NCBI RefSeq assembly: GCF_000835495.1
Contig: NW_015622543.1
Coordinates: 4,514,619-4,578,618, forward strand
From: Cladophialophora immunda
Lineage: Eukaryota; Ascomycota; Eurotiomycetes; Chaetothyriales; Herpotrichiellaceae
Reading direction: 5' to 3'
DNA: 64,000 nt
How positions within the stretch are numbered: the first letter of the stretch is position 1; each line of letters opens with the position of its first letter. Below are positions 10,890 through 22,209 of the stretch, one piece after another. Below the pieces are notes generated by a model. The model searched no databases. It was not told the origin of the DNA and saw only the letters and a program-made list of their open reading frames with translations. The position numbers and the translations under genes are program-made.

Positions 10890-12350
10890 CTAGTGTTCTC
10901 GGTTGACCTCCACTAATATTTTGGTGTGCTTGTCCTTGCCCTGAATCAGCGCCTTGAACGCCTTTTCCTCCACCTCATGAAGCCCAACTCGACCTGTAAT
11001 CATCCTCTCGGGATTGAGTTGCTCTGTGCGTTTGCATTAGCATTATACATACAGACCTTGGAGGAGCATAGCATACTCGAGGCAATCGCATCAATCACGG
11101 CCTGGAAATCATCCGGAAGATAGCCAAATGTTCCCTTGTAGACCTTCTCTCGGAACAACAGACTGTTCGCATCGATTGTTGGCGGCTTCTCCCACAGAGC
11201 AACATTGACCAGAGTCCCTCGGGCTCGAAGTGCCTGAATGGCTTGGTCAAGGCAGCTCTGCACGCCGGCGGCATCGAACACGATATCTGCGCCTTGGCCA
11301 TCGCAGATTTCGCGGGTTCGAGGCACGACATCTTCTTGCGTCGGGTCCAACACGTAGTGTGCCCCAAATTCCTGCGCCATGGTTTTCCTCTGACGAGATA
11401 TCTCCGAAATGATGATCTTCTCACAGCCCCGGGCCCGAAGGCACTGGATGAGACCGATGCCAATAGGGCCTGCGCCCATGATCAGGACTGACTGACCTGG
11501 TTGGAACATGGCTGTGTCGATAGCATGCCATGCTACGGAGAGGGGCTCGACAAGTGCTGAGACCAAAGACCAGAGTCAGTGCTGAGTTCGGGGTCGATAC
11601 GTCGGTGCAACTTGTGGACCGTGGTACTCGTACCTCCTACTGCCAGTGAGACCGAGTCTGGGAGAGTATAAGCAGCCTTGCGCTCCGTGACAATATACTC
11701 GGCCAACCCTCCTCCCCTTCCTTGATGAGCAGTAGTCAGTCAGCCAGAGCCCATAAGAGTTGAATCTTGATGCCAGCAGAATTTAGAACAGTGCAGGGCT
11801 CAGGGCGGACTTACCACTACAGCCAATAGCACCAATGGACTCACAGCAGTTCAACATGCCTTTCACACAAGCTCCACAAGTATGGTCATAGAAGGGAGGC
11901 AAGACTGCCACATTCTGGCCGACATGAATGTCGTTGACATCGGTTCCTACCTCAACCACGGTTCCACTAAATTCATGCCCGAGAATGATGGGCAGCTTCT
12001 CTCCAGTCAAAGGGTGTGGCTTGGTGGGAAAAAATGCAGGCCCGTCGAGGTATTCGTGAAGATCTGTATGGAGAACGTTCACTTGAGACTGGTATTCTGA
12101 CTGGGAGTTGCCTTTCCTCAACGGGGGCTTTGAGTCTTGACCTACCTGATCCACAAATCCCAACGTAGGCCGGCCGTATCTGCATAAGGTGGTGGAGTTG
12201 TCAGCAGCACATTTGCAATATACCTAATCAAATATACATGGACAATACGGTGGGCAGAGGGCACACTTTGACTTGGTTGCTCCCGCAGATCGGGACATCG
12301 ACTCGATCTAGACGGATGTCTTTTTGACCGTGATATCGGATGGCTTCCAT
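10890..12350 (-). CDS. Zinc-dependent medium-chain alcohol dehydrogenase
   Basis: NAD(P)-dependent oxidation of an alcohol to a ketone or aldehyde (threonine/butanediol dehydrogenase branch of the MDR family), cytosolic. Five or six exons. The start at 12350 gives MEAIRYHGQKDIRLDRVDVP. Splicing restores GICGSDLHEYLDGP (catalytic zinc cysteine), the GHEFSGTVVEVG motif, the structural-zinc cysteine cluster CGACVKGMLNC, and the cofactor fold GAGPIGIGLIQCLRARG. The 3' splice (donor GTATGC near 11074, acceptor near 11026) joins VIDAIASKQLNPERMITGR and the protein ends VNREH. No break seen. In the cluster it could make the ketone substrate of the Baeyer-Villiger enzyme (inference). Confidence 0.9.
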
Positions 12351-13256
12351 CCGTGATATTTCGTGCAGGCGTAAGATAAGTATCAAGGGGCTGGTGGCAA
12401 GGGGTCTCTTGGCTCGACCTGGAGCCTAAACCCCTGAGATGCTCTCTCCCGTGAATGTAGTTATAGGGTACCTGGGTACCTGGCATTGGAACTCGCTCGA
12501 GACTTCAGGAGGAGAAGTCAACCTGATTCGGCCCTGAACTCGCCAATGTGATTGATCATCGCATCCTGCGGAGTTGGACAATACACCGAGAGTGGGACCT
12601 CTCTGTACTCCGGAATCCAGAAGTTCGCCTCCGGATATCTTTATTTGTACTCCGTATAAGGTGGTGAACACTGAGCCCACGTCCGGTACAACGCCATTTA
12701 GCAGGCTCTTTCTTTGCCCGTCCCGCCCGAGGAGGGCTGCATCGTAGCATGCCACATACCAAGAGAAAGACTCATATAGGTTGAGCTAGGCACAGGAAAC
12801 ACTCCGAACGCGTGTTGCCATTGGTTAGAGCTGCTCAATACCCTAATTCAAAGTATGGCCGACAAAGAACTCCCTGCCAGAGATGTCGAGACTTCGTTTG
12901 CAACATCAAATGCTGAGCTGTGTCTTCGAGACCATATCTTGGAAGGTGAGGAAACGGGCTGTATTGATTGCCTGCTACTGCATTTCCCGCTAGATACTAT
13001 CATGGAGCTAAGACTGAGGTGGTGTGTGGGAGTTCATCCGAGGAGCTCATGAGAAGTAACTTGCGCGGTGTGCAAGCAGTGTCCGCCTGGCCGCAACAGC
13101 CTGAGAATAGTGGCCGGGTACCTGCTCTCCTGGAAGGCTTCAAAAGGCTGTTACGGTCATGGCCTCTTCTGGGTCGATCAACATTAAATGATGCCCTTGT
13201 GCATGACAATATCTGAACCCAAATCAGTACAGGCTTACACTCCAAGAAGAGCTCAT
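12351..13256. other. Intergenic, one doubtful small frame
   Basis: About 900 bases upstream of the alcohol dehydrogenase. An ATG frame at 12855-13052 (65 codons, beginning MADKELPARDVE) has no recognisable family and no supporting neighbours in frame; I do not call it a gene. TACTCCGTA occurs at 12648-12656. Confidence 0.4.
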
Positions 13257-14147
13257 TCAGAGTTTCTGCTGAAGCTGGCAACCTCCACTCTCGAGTGCTG
13301 ATGACGGCCTCTTGAAGAACTCTTGTCCTTTCATAGATCCATCGTGTGACCAAAAAAGACTCTTCACGACGCCTTTCTCCTCCTCAGTGAACCGAATCTT
13401 GTAGAATACGGCAGCCTGACCGGTGTACCTGCCGCGAGCCGCAAGGACCGATCGAGGAGACAGCCAAGTAAAAATATTGTTCTCATAATGGTCGAGGACG
13501 TAGTCCTCCTGCGTCAAATTCTGGAAGTTGAGCACAAGACGATCGGACTCCACTCTGACCAGGAGCCGCAACGAACCAATGGAATCCTCATAAATACCAG
13601 TGTAGGATTCAAGAGGCAGTGGAAATGTGCCAGGCTTTCGAGAGTGATCCAGTTCAGCAGAAACCTTGCCATACCACATAAGTTCCCGTTCAACAGTCCT
13701 CTTCGTCCAGTACAGATAGTCATTCTGAATGTAAGTGGTCAGAGGCTCGTCCCATCGCAGGAGACCTTCATCAACCAGCTGTGCAATTGTCGTAGCAACG
13801 AAAGCTTTAGTAAGCGAAGCCAGAGGATAGCGCGTGCTGGAATTCGCAACAAGACGCCTATTCACGTCGGCAAAGCCGAAAGATGAGTTGAACACGACTT
13901 CTCCGTAGCTCATGACGCCGATAGACATTCCTGCCGTCCCCGAGATCTCCAGGAGGCTTTCAATCTGAGGGATCACATTGTCAAGCCTCTCGCGCAATTC
14001 CAGTGACTTAATGTCATGCACGACGAGTCGGGGCGCAGAAATGGAAATTGGGCGTCGGGCTGAAATGCTGCGCCAGTGGCTGCATAAAATAAGAGGGCCA
14101 GAGGTGCCCGCTTGTTGATGCGCCTGTAGATGCTCACAGGGTTGCAA
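13257..14147 (-). pseudogene. Internally deleted beta-lactamase/PBP-fold hydrolase
   Basis: An open frame of 296 codons whose two ends belong to one family but whose middle is missing. The N-terminal part carries the serine-hydrolase signature SLTK (SxxK) in YPLASLTKAFVATTIAQLVDEG. After DEPLTTYI it jumps to a C-terminal beta-sandwich-like domain (LPLESYTGIYEDSIGSLRLL). Family members normally have some 200-300 residues between these points, including the YxN motif and the third catalytic motif, which I cannot find. The deletion appears to keep frame. The protein could not be an active esterase/transpeptidase of this family. An undetected long intron carrying the missing part is excluded, because the bases are simply not present. 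Confidence 0.62.
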
Positions 14148-14483
14148 GTAAGAAAAGTCCGTTGCGAGGGAAAGAAGGAAAGAGAAGCGCAGTCAGGCTG
14201 GTAGACGGCACGCTTCTTTCTGCCTGCGTTACTCCGAGAAATACTCTACCAACAACAAGGACTCACCCATTTGCTGTCACTTTACCGACTCCTCGTCCCC
14301 TTTCAATTCAACCCAATGTCGCAAAATGTACTTGGTTGATATCGGCACCTTTGGATTGCTTCTGTGTTTTTGCCTTCTACTACCTATCTCGCCCCTGTAA
14401 AGCTGATGATGATGGACTGGAGAAACAACATCGCTAACTCGCTTCAGGCTATTGCTTCCGTTCTCATTCACCCTTCACTTCGA

Positions 14484-16379
14484 TCATTCGACTTCTTTTG
14501 CATTTCCTGCGGCATTATCCTCTACAGTAGCTGGAGCAACGTGGTGCCCGAGTTCAGAGCGAGGGCTCCCCATGCGCTTTCGGATTTCACCTCCCTTGAA
14601 CATCAGCATCACCAGCGGCAGAAACAGCACAATTGAAAGAATGGCATAGATTCCATATGCCCATCCATACCCGACTCTCTCGGTATAATGGGGTAGGTAG
14701 AACGAAACATAGAAGGCAAACTCCATGCGACAGAAGGCCAGAACGAGCGCGACCTCCCCAGTTGCATGTTCATAGCAATCGATGGCATAGGCGAAGCTGC
14801 AACAATGTTAGCTGACTAGATCCAATATCCTAATGGCAAGGCCATTATATAGGTAAGAGTTCCATACGTGACAGTGGATACGATCTGTACCGCGAACGAG
14901 AAGATGGCAATGGCAATGCATGGAGCAATCCAATGCACTTCGTACTGCAAGGTTAGGCCAAACATTGTCAACCCTAACTACTCGGTGTTAGTTTGCTAAT
15001 TTTGAACCCGCAGTCGCGAATATTTCATAGATCTTACTGGTATGAGGACTGCTCCGAACCAATATGCTTGAAGACGCTGTTCTGGATGTCGTATTCCGCC
15101 GTTCTTCCGTGCAAGGTAACGCACCATCCAGTCGGAAAACGGGCCAGCAAAGGGCTCGCCTAAGATGGTACCTACGGCCAGCGGAATTGCGACGAGTCCT
15201 TGCCCAATGGGACCAAACCCATAGATTTCCGCGAATGCCTGGTGGCCAGCGTGTCAGCAGGAACCTATCTCTCCAGCCAACTGCAAGACTTACAAATGGA
15301 AGCATGCCTAGGGACCCAAACACACAAAATCCATACATGTTTCCGTAGTAAAACCCGGGGAAAATGACGGAAGGATAGAAAAACATGCTTAATGGATGCC
15401 AGAAGCTCCGTAAGGTGAGTTTTCTTCCAGGGAACCGTATCCACCTCAGCCGTTGCAGATATGTCTTCTTCGGTGGGACGACAGCGAGATCGTGGTGGCG
15501 ATCATACAGCGTCTCCGGCATGCCCACCACACACAAGACTAACAGCAGACACCAGAGGAAGAATGTAAGCCACTGCATCCATCTCCAACCTGCGTAGGTG
15601 GTCACAAATCCGTCTAGAAGTGTGCCAACATAGGCTGAGAGCCCAATGAAGATCGTCCATATGCCCATTTTCTGCCCACGTTCTTGTACCATGTCAGCAG
15701 ATGGATACAACGAGAACAATCAAGGCCCACTTTACCGTGGAGGAAAAAGATATCTTTGACGGTTAAAGCTCCAATGCTAAGGGAAGCGGAGCATCCGAAG
15801 GAATTCACCACCTGCTTTGTTAGGAATGGAATATCACATTGGGGTTTGGCAATGGCATACCCGAGCACCGCAAAATGCCCCAAGGCTGTCTGCGAGAGAA
15901 CATCCCAGGGCCCCGAAAGTCGCAATCACCGCCCCAGCTGTGTAAACAGGAGTGCGCCCATAGCGGTATGACAGAGGTACCCAGAACAGGCCGCCAACAC
16001 CAGAAACGACTGCGTGGGCACCGACAGAGTCAAGCATCGAAGCGACTGGAGTGTTAAAGGCCTCAGCTTGCTCAATGAAGCCAGAGGCCGGAGAAGCTGC
16101 GTCAAAGGGCGTCTGGAATGCCATGAATGCGGCCAAGAGCAGCACCACATGCTTCTGAGTCCACGACCAATTCAATGGATCATTAGGATCATTGGAAGGT
16201 TTGGGAAGGATCTCGCGGTAATCTGTACCGTCCATTTCCACACTTCCCTCGCTCATAACTCGCTTCAGGTCAGGGGAAGCCTCCTTGGACCGGAGAGGGT
16301 CCTCAAGGTGCGCGGCACCAGAAGAGGGATTGGGGGTGGCAATCTGGTCTGACATTGTGTGGACGGATTGTGTTGGCAT
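14484..16379 (-). CDS. MFS transporter, DHA1 drug:H+ antiporter type
   Basis: Plasma-membrane proton antiporter, probably exporting a cluster substrate or product. The N-terminal cytosolic tail is followed by DPNDPLNWSWTQKH, the pre-TM1 signature of DHA1 (Flr1/Hol1-like) carriers, then VVLLLAAFMAFQT (TM1), and later a tyrosine-arginine-rich loop (SYRYGRTPVY). Further exons give GIWTIFIGLSAYVGTLLDGF, SMFFYPSVIFPGFYYG, and, after an intron near 15290, a large loop with GEPFAGPFSDW. The last exon has FYLPHYTERVGYGWAYGIYA and ends at 14484. Two ATGs are possible: 16379 (MPTQSV) or 16355 (MSDQIA). About five exons, all in frame. Confidence 0.85.
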
Positions 16380-18450
16380 ACTATCACACCACGATTCGAC
16401 TGGAAATAAGGGACAAGAGTTCACAATATATGTTTGAGACCACGAGGTCTTTTCTCCAGGAAAAAAGGAACCACGGTGAGTGGGGGTATACCGGGGTTTC
16501 TGGGGAAATTGACGGCAACTCTCCCTATGGGGATTGCCATGTTATAATTCCGACACGGCTTTGGACGCAACTAAATTGAACCAGTTTGACTAGTGTTCAA
16601 ATGTGTCTATCTTTGCTCGGAAAAATCGTACATCTGGACGGGATCTCTGCCGACAGAATGCATTGTTACCGGAGATGTGGCTCGCTAACGACTGCTGGTC
16701 GGCCAAAAGGCGATGTATTTGAACAGAGAAAATTAGAACTTGAGTCACCTCATCACTGCATTTACTATTACTCCTGGGTCACCACTCATGTGAGAGTCAG
16801 CCAGGTAATTTTTCACTCCAGCTCGATACTGTCTATTTCTCCAAGAATCCGGAGTCTGACCAGGCCACAGGAAACGAATACACTGTGCTTCAAGACTGCC
16901 AGTCGCAAGGCTGACAAAGCGAAATTGAAGATATGTATTTTATAAGCCTTTGAGACCTATATGTCTTCAAAACCAGGACCTTGCTCCTTCTCTTCTGCGC
17001 GCGTTGCAACTCTTTGGCCTGGTTTCGGCTGATCATAATCCCTCTTCAACAACAAGAGTGCTGCTGTTGGTTCCATTTAGTAAAATGAATGGAATTTGCA
17101 GACAGTGAGGGTCCTAGATTGGGCGAAGATTTTGGTACTATTCTCTGTACCCTGATTCTTTGTCTTTTTAGGCTCTCTCAACTCCGACTTGAAGTTTTAC
17201 CTTTCAAAATTCTAGCAAATGGCTCTCGTGTAGTGTTCGAAACACATCATCCTGAGATCATTCACTCAGAAGGAAAAAACAAGGTGGCTAACCCATTGAA
17301 TCTGCAGGGCGCATGCGAATCCCAGAATTCAAAGCTCCCAGATAGTTACTTCTAGCCATCGTAATGTTAGTTGGTTGATGCATATCAAATCCCCTCAGGA
17401 ACGATCAAGATCGGATTTTAGAGTGATGTCTCTACAGTTTAACCGCCAGATGAATGTACACCGTACTTTCAGCGTCGGAATAATACAGCGAACTCCACGG
17501 GCTTACTACAGACCAACCAGGGTGCGACATTAACGGCAGCCTTCCCATATTTGTAGAGACGATCAATTGCAACGGCGGGGGTTGTCCGCAAATTGGATTC
17601 CTTGCCTTCAATACTCCGTCCACTACTCCATACATCGGGAATGCTACCGCACACTACGTCCTCGCTCGGACATGATTGAACTCCCGGACCGTATACACTG
17701 CCACAGTGGCACCTTCAACCGTCCGAATTGGACGATTTTCTCGCGCTCAAAAAGACAAAAGAGTGACAAAAATTAGTCGTAGCCAAGCACTTCTGGGCAA
17801 GAGGCGGCTTTCTTAGCCCTTGGCGAGTCTCAAGGAATACGAGAAGCGGGGACGTAAAACGCATTCCAAGGCAGCGGGGATGGTGTTCAGCATCTGCTCA
17901 CGAGATGCGCCTCAAGTTGTCTTCTTCAAAGCTGATATCCCCGAGGCTGCTTCAGTATAGAGTACGTGGAGTAATTATGAGATGTGCATTCAAAGTCGAT
18001 GAGCACAACTATACCGTTGGAGGGAAGAGAGTGGAAAATCGATAACCCGGTAGGGGGGGATATGAGAAGACTGCGATTGAATTTATATGCTGTACATAAG
18101 AAATTCTGCACCCCATCATTAGATCAGATGTGAATCCGACCATTCTAGCTTTCAAGATTGCCGCAGGTTGTTTTGCTTCTATACTTCGATTGAACCCACG
18201 ATATGCATTCATCGACGTTTTACCTACACGTTTCCACGCCATCCACCTCCTGGCTCGCTATCTGTGCGGGGTCTCCGTGTGGAGGGATAACATTCCAACG
18301 GTTTAAATGGCCCTATTAAGACCGGTTTAAGCTCTGGATTGGTTTCCGTTCTCGGTCTTCGGAAAGGTTCAGGGTTGGTGGATGCTTAATGTATAGTTTG
18401 TGACTCCCTTTTACTACAGGGAAGTTAGCATAGACGGCCTGGGCACAAAT
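16380..18450. other. 2 kb intergenic region, nothing supportable
   Basis: Both strands were read. The short frames (for example 17089-17355 and 17432-17635) show no family motif, no splice-linked continuation and no codon pattern like the neighbours. Promoters of the MFS gene (left) and regulator 2 (right) must lie here. Confidence 0.5.
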
Positions 18451-21125
18451 ATGAGTGCAGCATTGAACCTAGCACCGATGTCATCTGGTCAAAAAGCAAA
18501 AGGCGTAAGGCAAGATGGCTTGGTGCCTGTGTCGCCAACCCCTACAGTCATCAACGCAGGCCGAAGTGGCGGGGATACAGTCCAGATCGCGCGTCAAGGA
18601 GATACTATGCCCTCACCGGGTGCCCATTCATTGCTCCGAAAAAGAAAGAGAACCTTCCTGGCATGCAAGACCTGTCGGAATCGCAAACAGCGCTGTGATG
18701 GCCTGCAACCAAAATGCAGCCACTGCAAGCGACAGATGTTGGAGTGTTCATATGAGTCGGCCAGTCAAAAAGCCGAAGTTTCTCAGTTGTATACACGAAG
18801 TACTATGTGACTGGGTCTGGTGGTCTTGCTAACCACTGGATTTCCACGACAGATGCGTTCACAATCTCGTCATGCGAATCGAGAGGCTGGAAGAAGAGAT
18901 AGAAGAAGAGAGGTCGCGTAGTCGAGCTACAGCAAGCAGCCCTCAGTACGACGAACGACCCACTGTTCCAATTTCCACTGTGATGGAGTCAATACCATCA
19001 TGCCGGACAACACAGGACAAGGAGACCCCTCGAGACTCACCCCACTCGGTGACTAGCGACTTTGTTCAGCAGCCCTCCCTGTCAGGACAAGGATCCAACA
19101 TGCATCGAACCGACGACGAAAGACCCAGAGCATTGGGCACATATCCAGAAGGATTGGAGTTGCCAACGCAAAGTTGTCTGGGCCCTTCTTGCAGCATTTC
19201 ATTCCTGGAAACGCTTCTCACACAGGATCAAGACCAACAACAACAGACCAGACGAGAGCGAGCGAGAGAAGTGACATCTGCGCCGGAAGGTGTGGAAAGA
19301 GTGTCGCGGACGGCAACTTCTCGAACCTTTGCCAGCCTGAGCAGTCTCGCGGACACCTGGCCTCAGCAACACCTAGGAGACTACCTGGTCGAATGCTACA
19401 TGAACTTGTGCTACCCGCAATATCCCTTTGTCCACGGGCCAACCCTTCAAAAATGCTACGAATCCATATGGACAGCCAAGGAGCCTCAGAGCAACCTGTG
19501 GATAGGAACTATCAATATTGTATTCGCCCTTGGTTGCCAATTCTCTCCAGACATCCCATCGCATTTGGCCAGGAGTTCTTCAAAAAGGTAACTTCGCTGA
19601 TTGACTTTAAGGTGTATAGCTCTGGCACACTTGAGACGCTCCAGGCCCTCGTTCTCACAAGCCTGTACCTGCAGAGTTCGGTCAATCTTGAACATTCATG
19701 GAATGTGATCGGCATGGCGGTCCGACAGGCGCAAAGCCTGGGCCTGAATTTGAAGAAGACTTATAAATCTTCATGGACGTTGCTGGCGCGGGAGACACGG
19801 AAGCGAGCATGGTGGGCATGCTACCTCCTCGACAGCGTGTCGGGGATTATGTTGGGACGTCCCCAAATGATTCCTGACGACCATTCTACTTGGGTTGAAG
19901 TTCCAAGCGCTTCAGATGAGGACCTGAGGATGCACGGAGCAAAATCAGTATCTCCACATTCCCCTGCAAGCTTGGTTGATCTTGAGAGCTCGGAATCCTG
20001 GATCAATGTAAAGCCTTCAGAAGTGGCTTTCTTCATTGCCACCATCAGGCTCTGTGGATTGATGTGCGAAGTCACCAAAGCATATGACCGCCCCTTTGAC
20101 CATTCGCGGGTGCTAGCCATCGACGAGAAGTTGTGTGAGTGGATTGCCAAATTCGTTCCAAATGGGAGTAGCGAGAAGATTAAGTCCAGTACCAACGAGA
20201 AGTTCTGGAGACAAAGACATGTCCTGATATCAAGGTGATCGGCCTTTTGATTTTGTAAAAGTCTTCTGCTTACCCATATTGATGTGCAGGTTTTTGAATC
20301 TCCGGATCGTGCTTCACCGACCTTGTGTCTCACAGGATGCAACAGCCGCTGTCATCACCCCGTACAATTCCATTAACGGCATGGTGGCAGCTCGACTGAC
20401 CTCTATACGCATGGAGCTTTGCGTTAATGCGGCAGCAGAGCTGATTGAACATATCTCCAAGTTTTATGCCCAAGGCCTGAACAGTGCCTTGTGGTACGAC
20501 TCAAATTGTATGTCGGCATTTAGCTATTCCTCTCTTGGACTCAATTTCAGCGCACGAGTATGCAAGTACTGACCAGGACCGAGTAGACCTGTTCTCAGCC
20601 AGTATAGTACTCCTTGCGCAGATGCGGCACAAACCTCACAAAACCGAGCATTACCGGCATCTCATCAGGCTGGCTGCGGATGTGATGCAGCGCATGCAAC
20701 ATTCGGGCAAGGCTCTGGCGGGAGAATACCTCGCCATGATGGAGAAGCTGAAGCAGCAAGTCACTACTCAAGAACCTTCTTCACAAGCCCGCAATAGCGG
20801 CCAGCACAGTGCACAGCTGGTCAACTCCGCGAATCCGCCAGGCTTGGGGCTCCTTGATGGCGGTACAGCCGAGGGAAATGCTCCTGAGGCCGAATCAGAG
20901 GCTGCGCTCGAGTCTATGCAGTTCCACACTGAAGATACTCGGAGAATGACTGCCAACGAGCCATTGGCGACAATGGGTGAGATAGATTGGAATGCGCCAC
21001 TGGAGTCACTGTCCTTTCCCTGGAACTTATGGTCCGAAGTCATATCATTTAACGACGATGCTATGGCTCCTTTCGCGGGTTCAATGGGGGCCAACACCAA
21101 CGCCAACGCATCCTTCGATAGCTGA
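18451..21125 (+). CDS. Zn2Cys6 fungal transcription factor (regulator 2), apparent frameshift
   Basis: The start is uncertain (18400, 18451 or 18478 in the same frame). The zinc cluster is CKTCRNRKQRCDGLQPKCSHCKRQMLEC, preceded by a basic RKRKRT. After an intron ending near 18852 comes a coiled-coil linker (RIERLEEEIEEE). The middle homology domain starts NIVFALGCQFSPDIP in one frame. Its expected continuation FGQEFFKKVTSLIDF and LETLQALVLTSLYLQSS, through RRAW-type KRAWWACYLLDSVSG, is in the -1 frame. The switch lies between about 19550 and 19575, where no intron of plausible size fits. Later exons (introns from about 20235 and 20509) run to 21125. Either a real inactivating frameshift or a sequencing/assembly error. 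Confidence 0.75.
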
Positions 21126-22209
21126 GCAGTGAGCAATGGAATTTGCTCGTTCTACATGCGTACTTTATCTGAATTGAAGGGCTTACTTGCATCTGCGCTG
21201 ACAATGATGTCACGATCTTCTATCAAAAGATTGGCCGTTTCGCATCCTGGTCAATTTGATCAAAAATAGTGAGCCCTGATCCGAGGTCTGTTAACATCGA
21301 AAGGCTAAGAGAAGTTAGAACCTCGTAAGGCTGCTCGGAATAAATGAATGGATCATTATTCCGTAACCTAAAGTCATAAGGAGTGGATTCTTCAGCATCC
21401 GGTTGGCCGGCCTCTCGCAGCTATTGGCCAAAGCCTAGGTGGGATTGGAGTTTTGCTATTAGGACAGTCTGATATTCAGGCACAATTGCTCAAGGTCACT
21501 GCTAAAGGGCCGTGCTGAACATGCCCCTTATGGCTTTTCATTGCCTTTGCGGAGTAGGGTTCCAAGTTGGATAGAAGGGGTTGAAACAATGACGAGGTGT
21601 ATATATTTGCACTGTACTCAAAGATCATAGAAAGAGCAATATATACCATGTGAGATCATCTCCCTCTTCTCTTCAGATGTATACACACTCGCATGGTCTA
21701 GACCACTGCACAATCAACAAAAGGTGGCTCACAGCTTAGCCTTGCTCGTCTTCTGCTTAGATTTTGCTATTGGCTGATTAGCTTTGGGGTTCTAGGAATC
21801 CTTGTGGCATGCAGAAGACTGCAGGAGACTTACCGCGAAGCATTTCCATTTGTTGCTGGAACCTCTTCGTGGGAGCACCGCAACCCTGAGATACCCCGCA
21901 CAAAACTGGGGAACCGCCGAGGTGGAATCAATGCCCACCAAATTATCCCTACCTATGAGCAGCGCAGCTCCGGAGATGTACTGCTGCAGCAGCTAGTCAG
22001 TCGCAGTCTTACTCACCTACAACATCCCAGCACTCAATCGCCGACCCAACTTGCAAGCTCCAGACGTTCATTCTCTTTTCCACATCTCCCCTCACTGTCT
22101 TACCTCCCCAAATTCACTATGAATATCTGGTCGAAATAGACAGAGCCTGGCTTTGACACAACTCCTGTTGAAATATTCCAGCGCAGACACCTCGCACCAC
22201 CCAGCAGTG
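21126..22209. other. Intergenic between two regulators
   Basis: About 1.1 kb. Plus-strand frames around 21804-22139 lack any recognisable motif. The region should contain the promoter of regulator 3; no RNA gene or repeat was recognised. Confidence 0.45.

Noticed and set aside
12855..13052. 65-codon plus-strand frame
   Set aside because: No recognisable family, no splice-linked continuation; kept only as a doubtful frame in the intergenic note.
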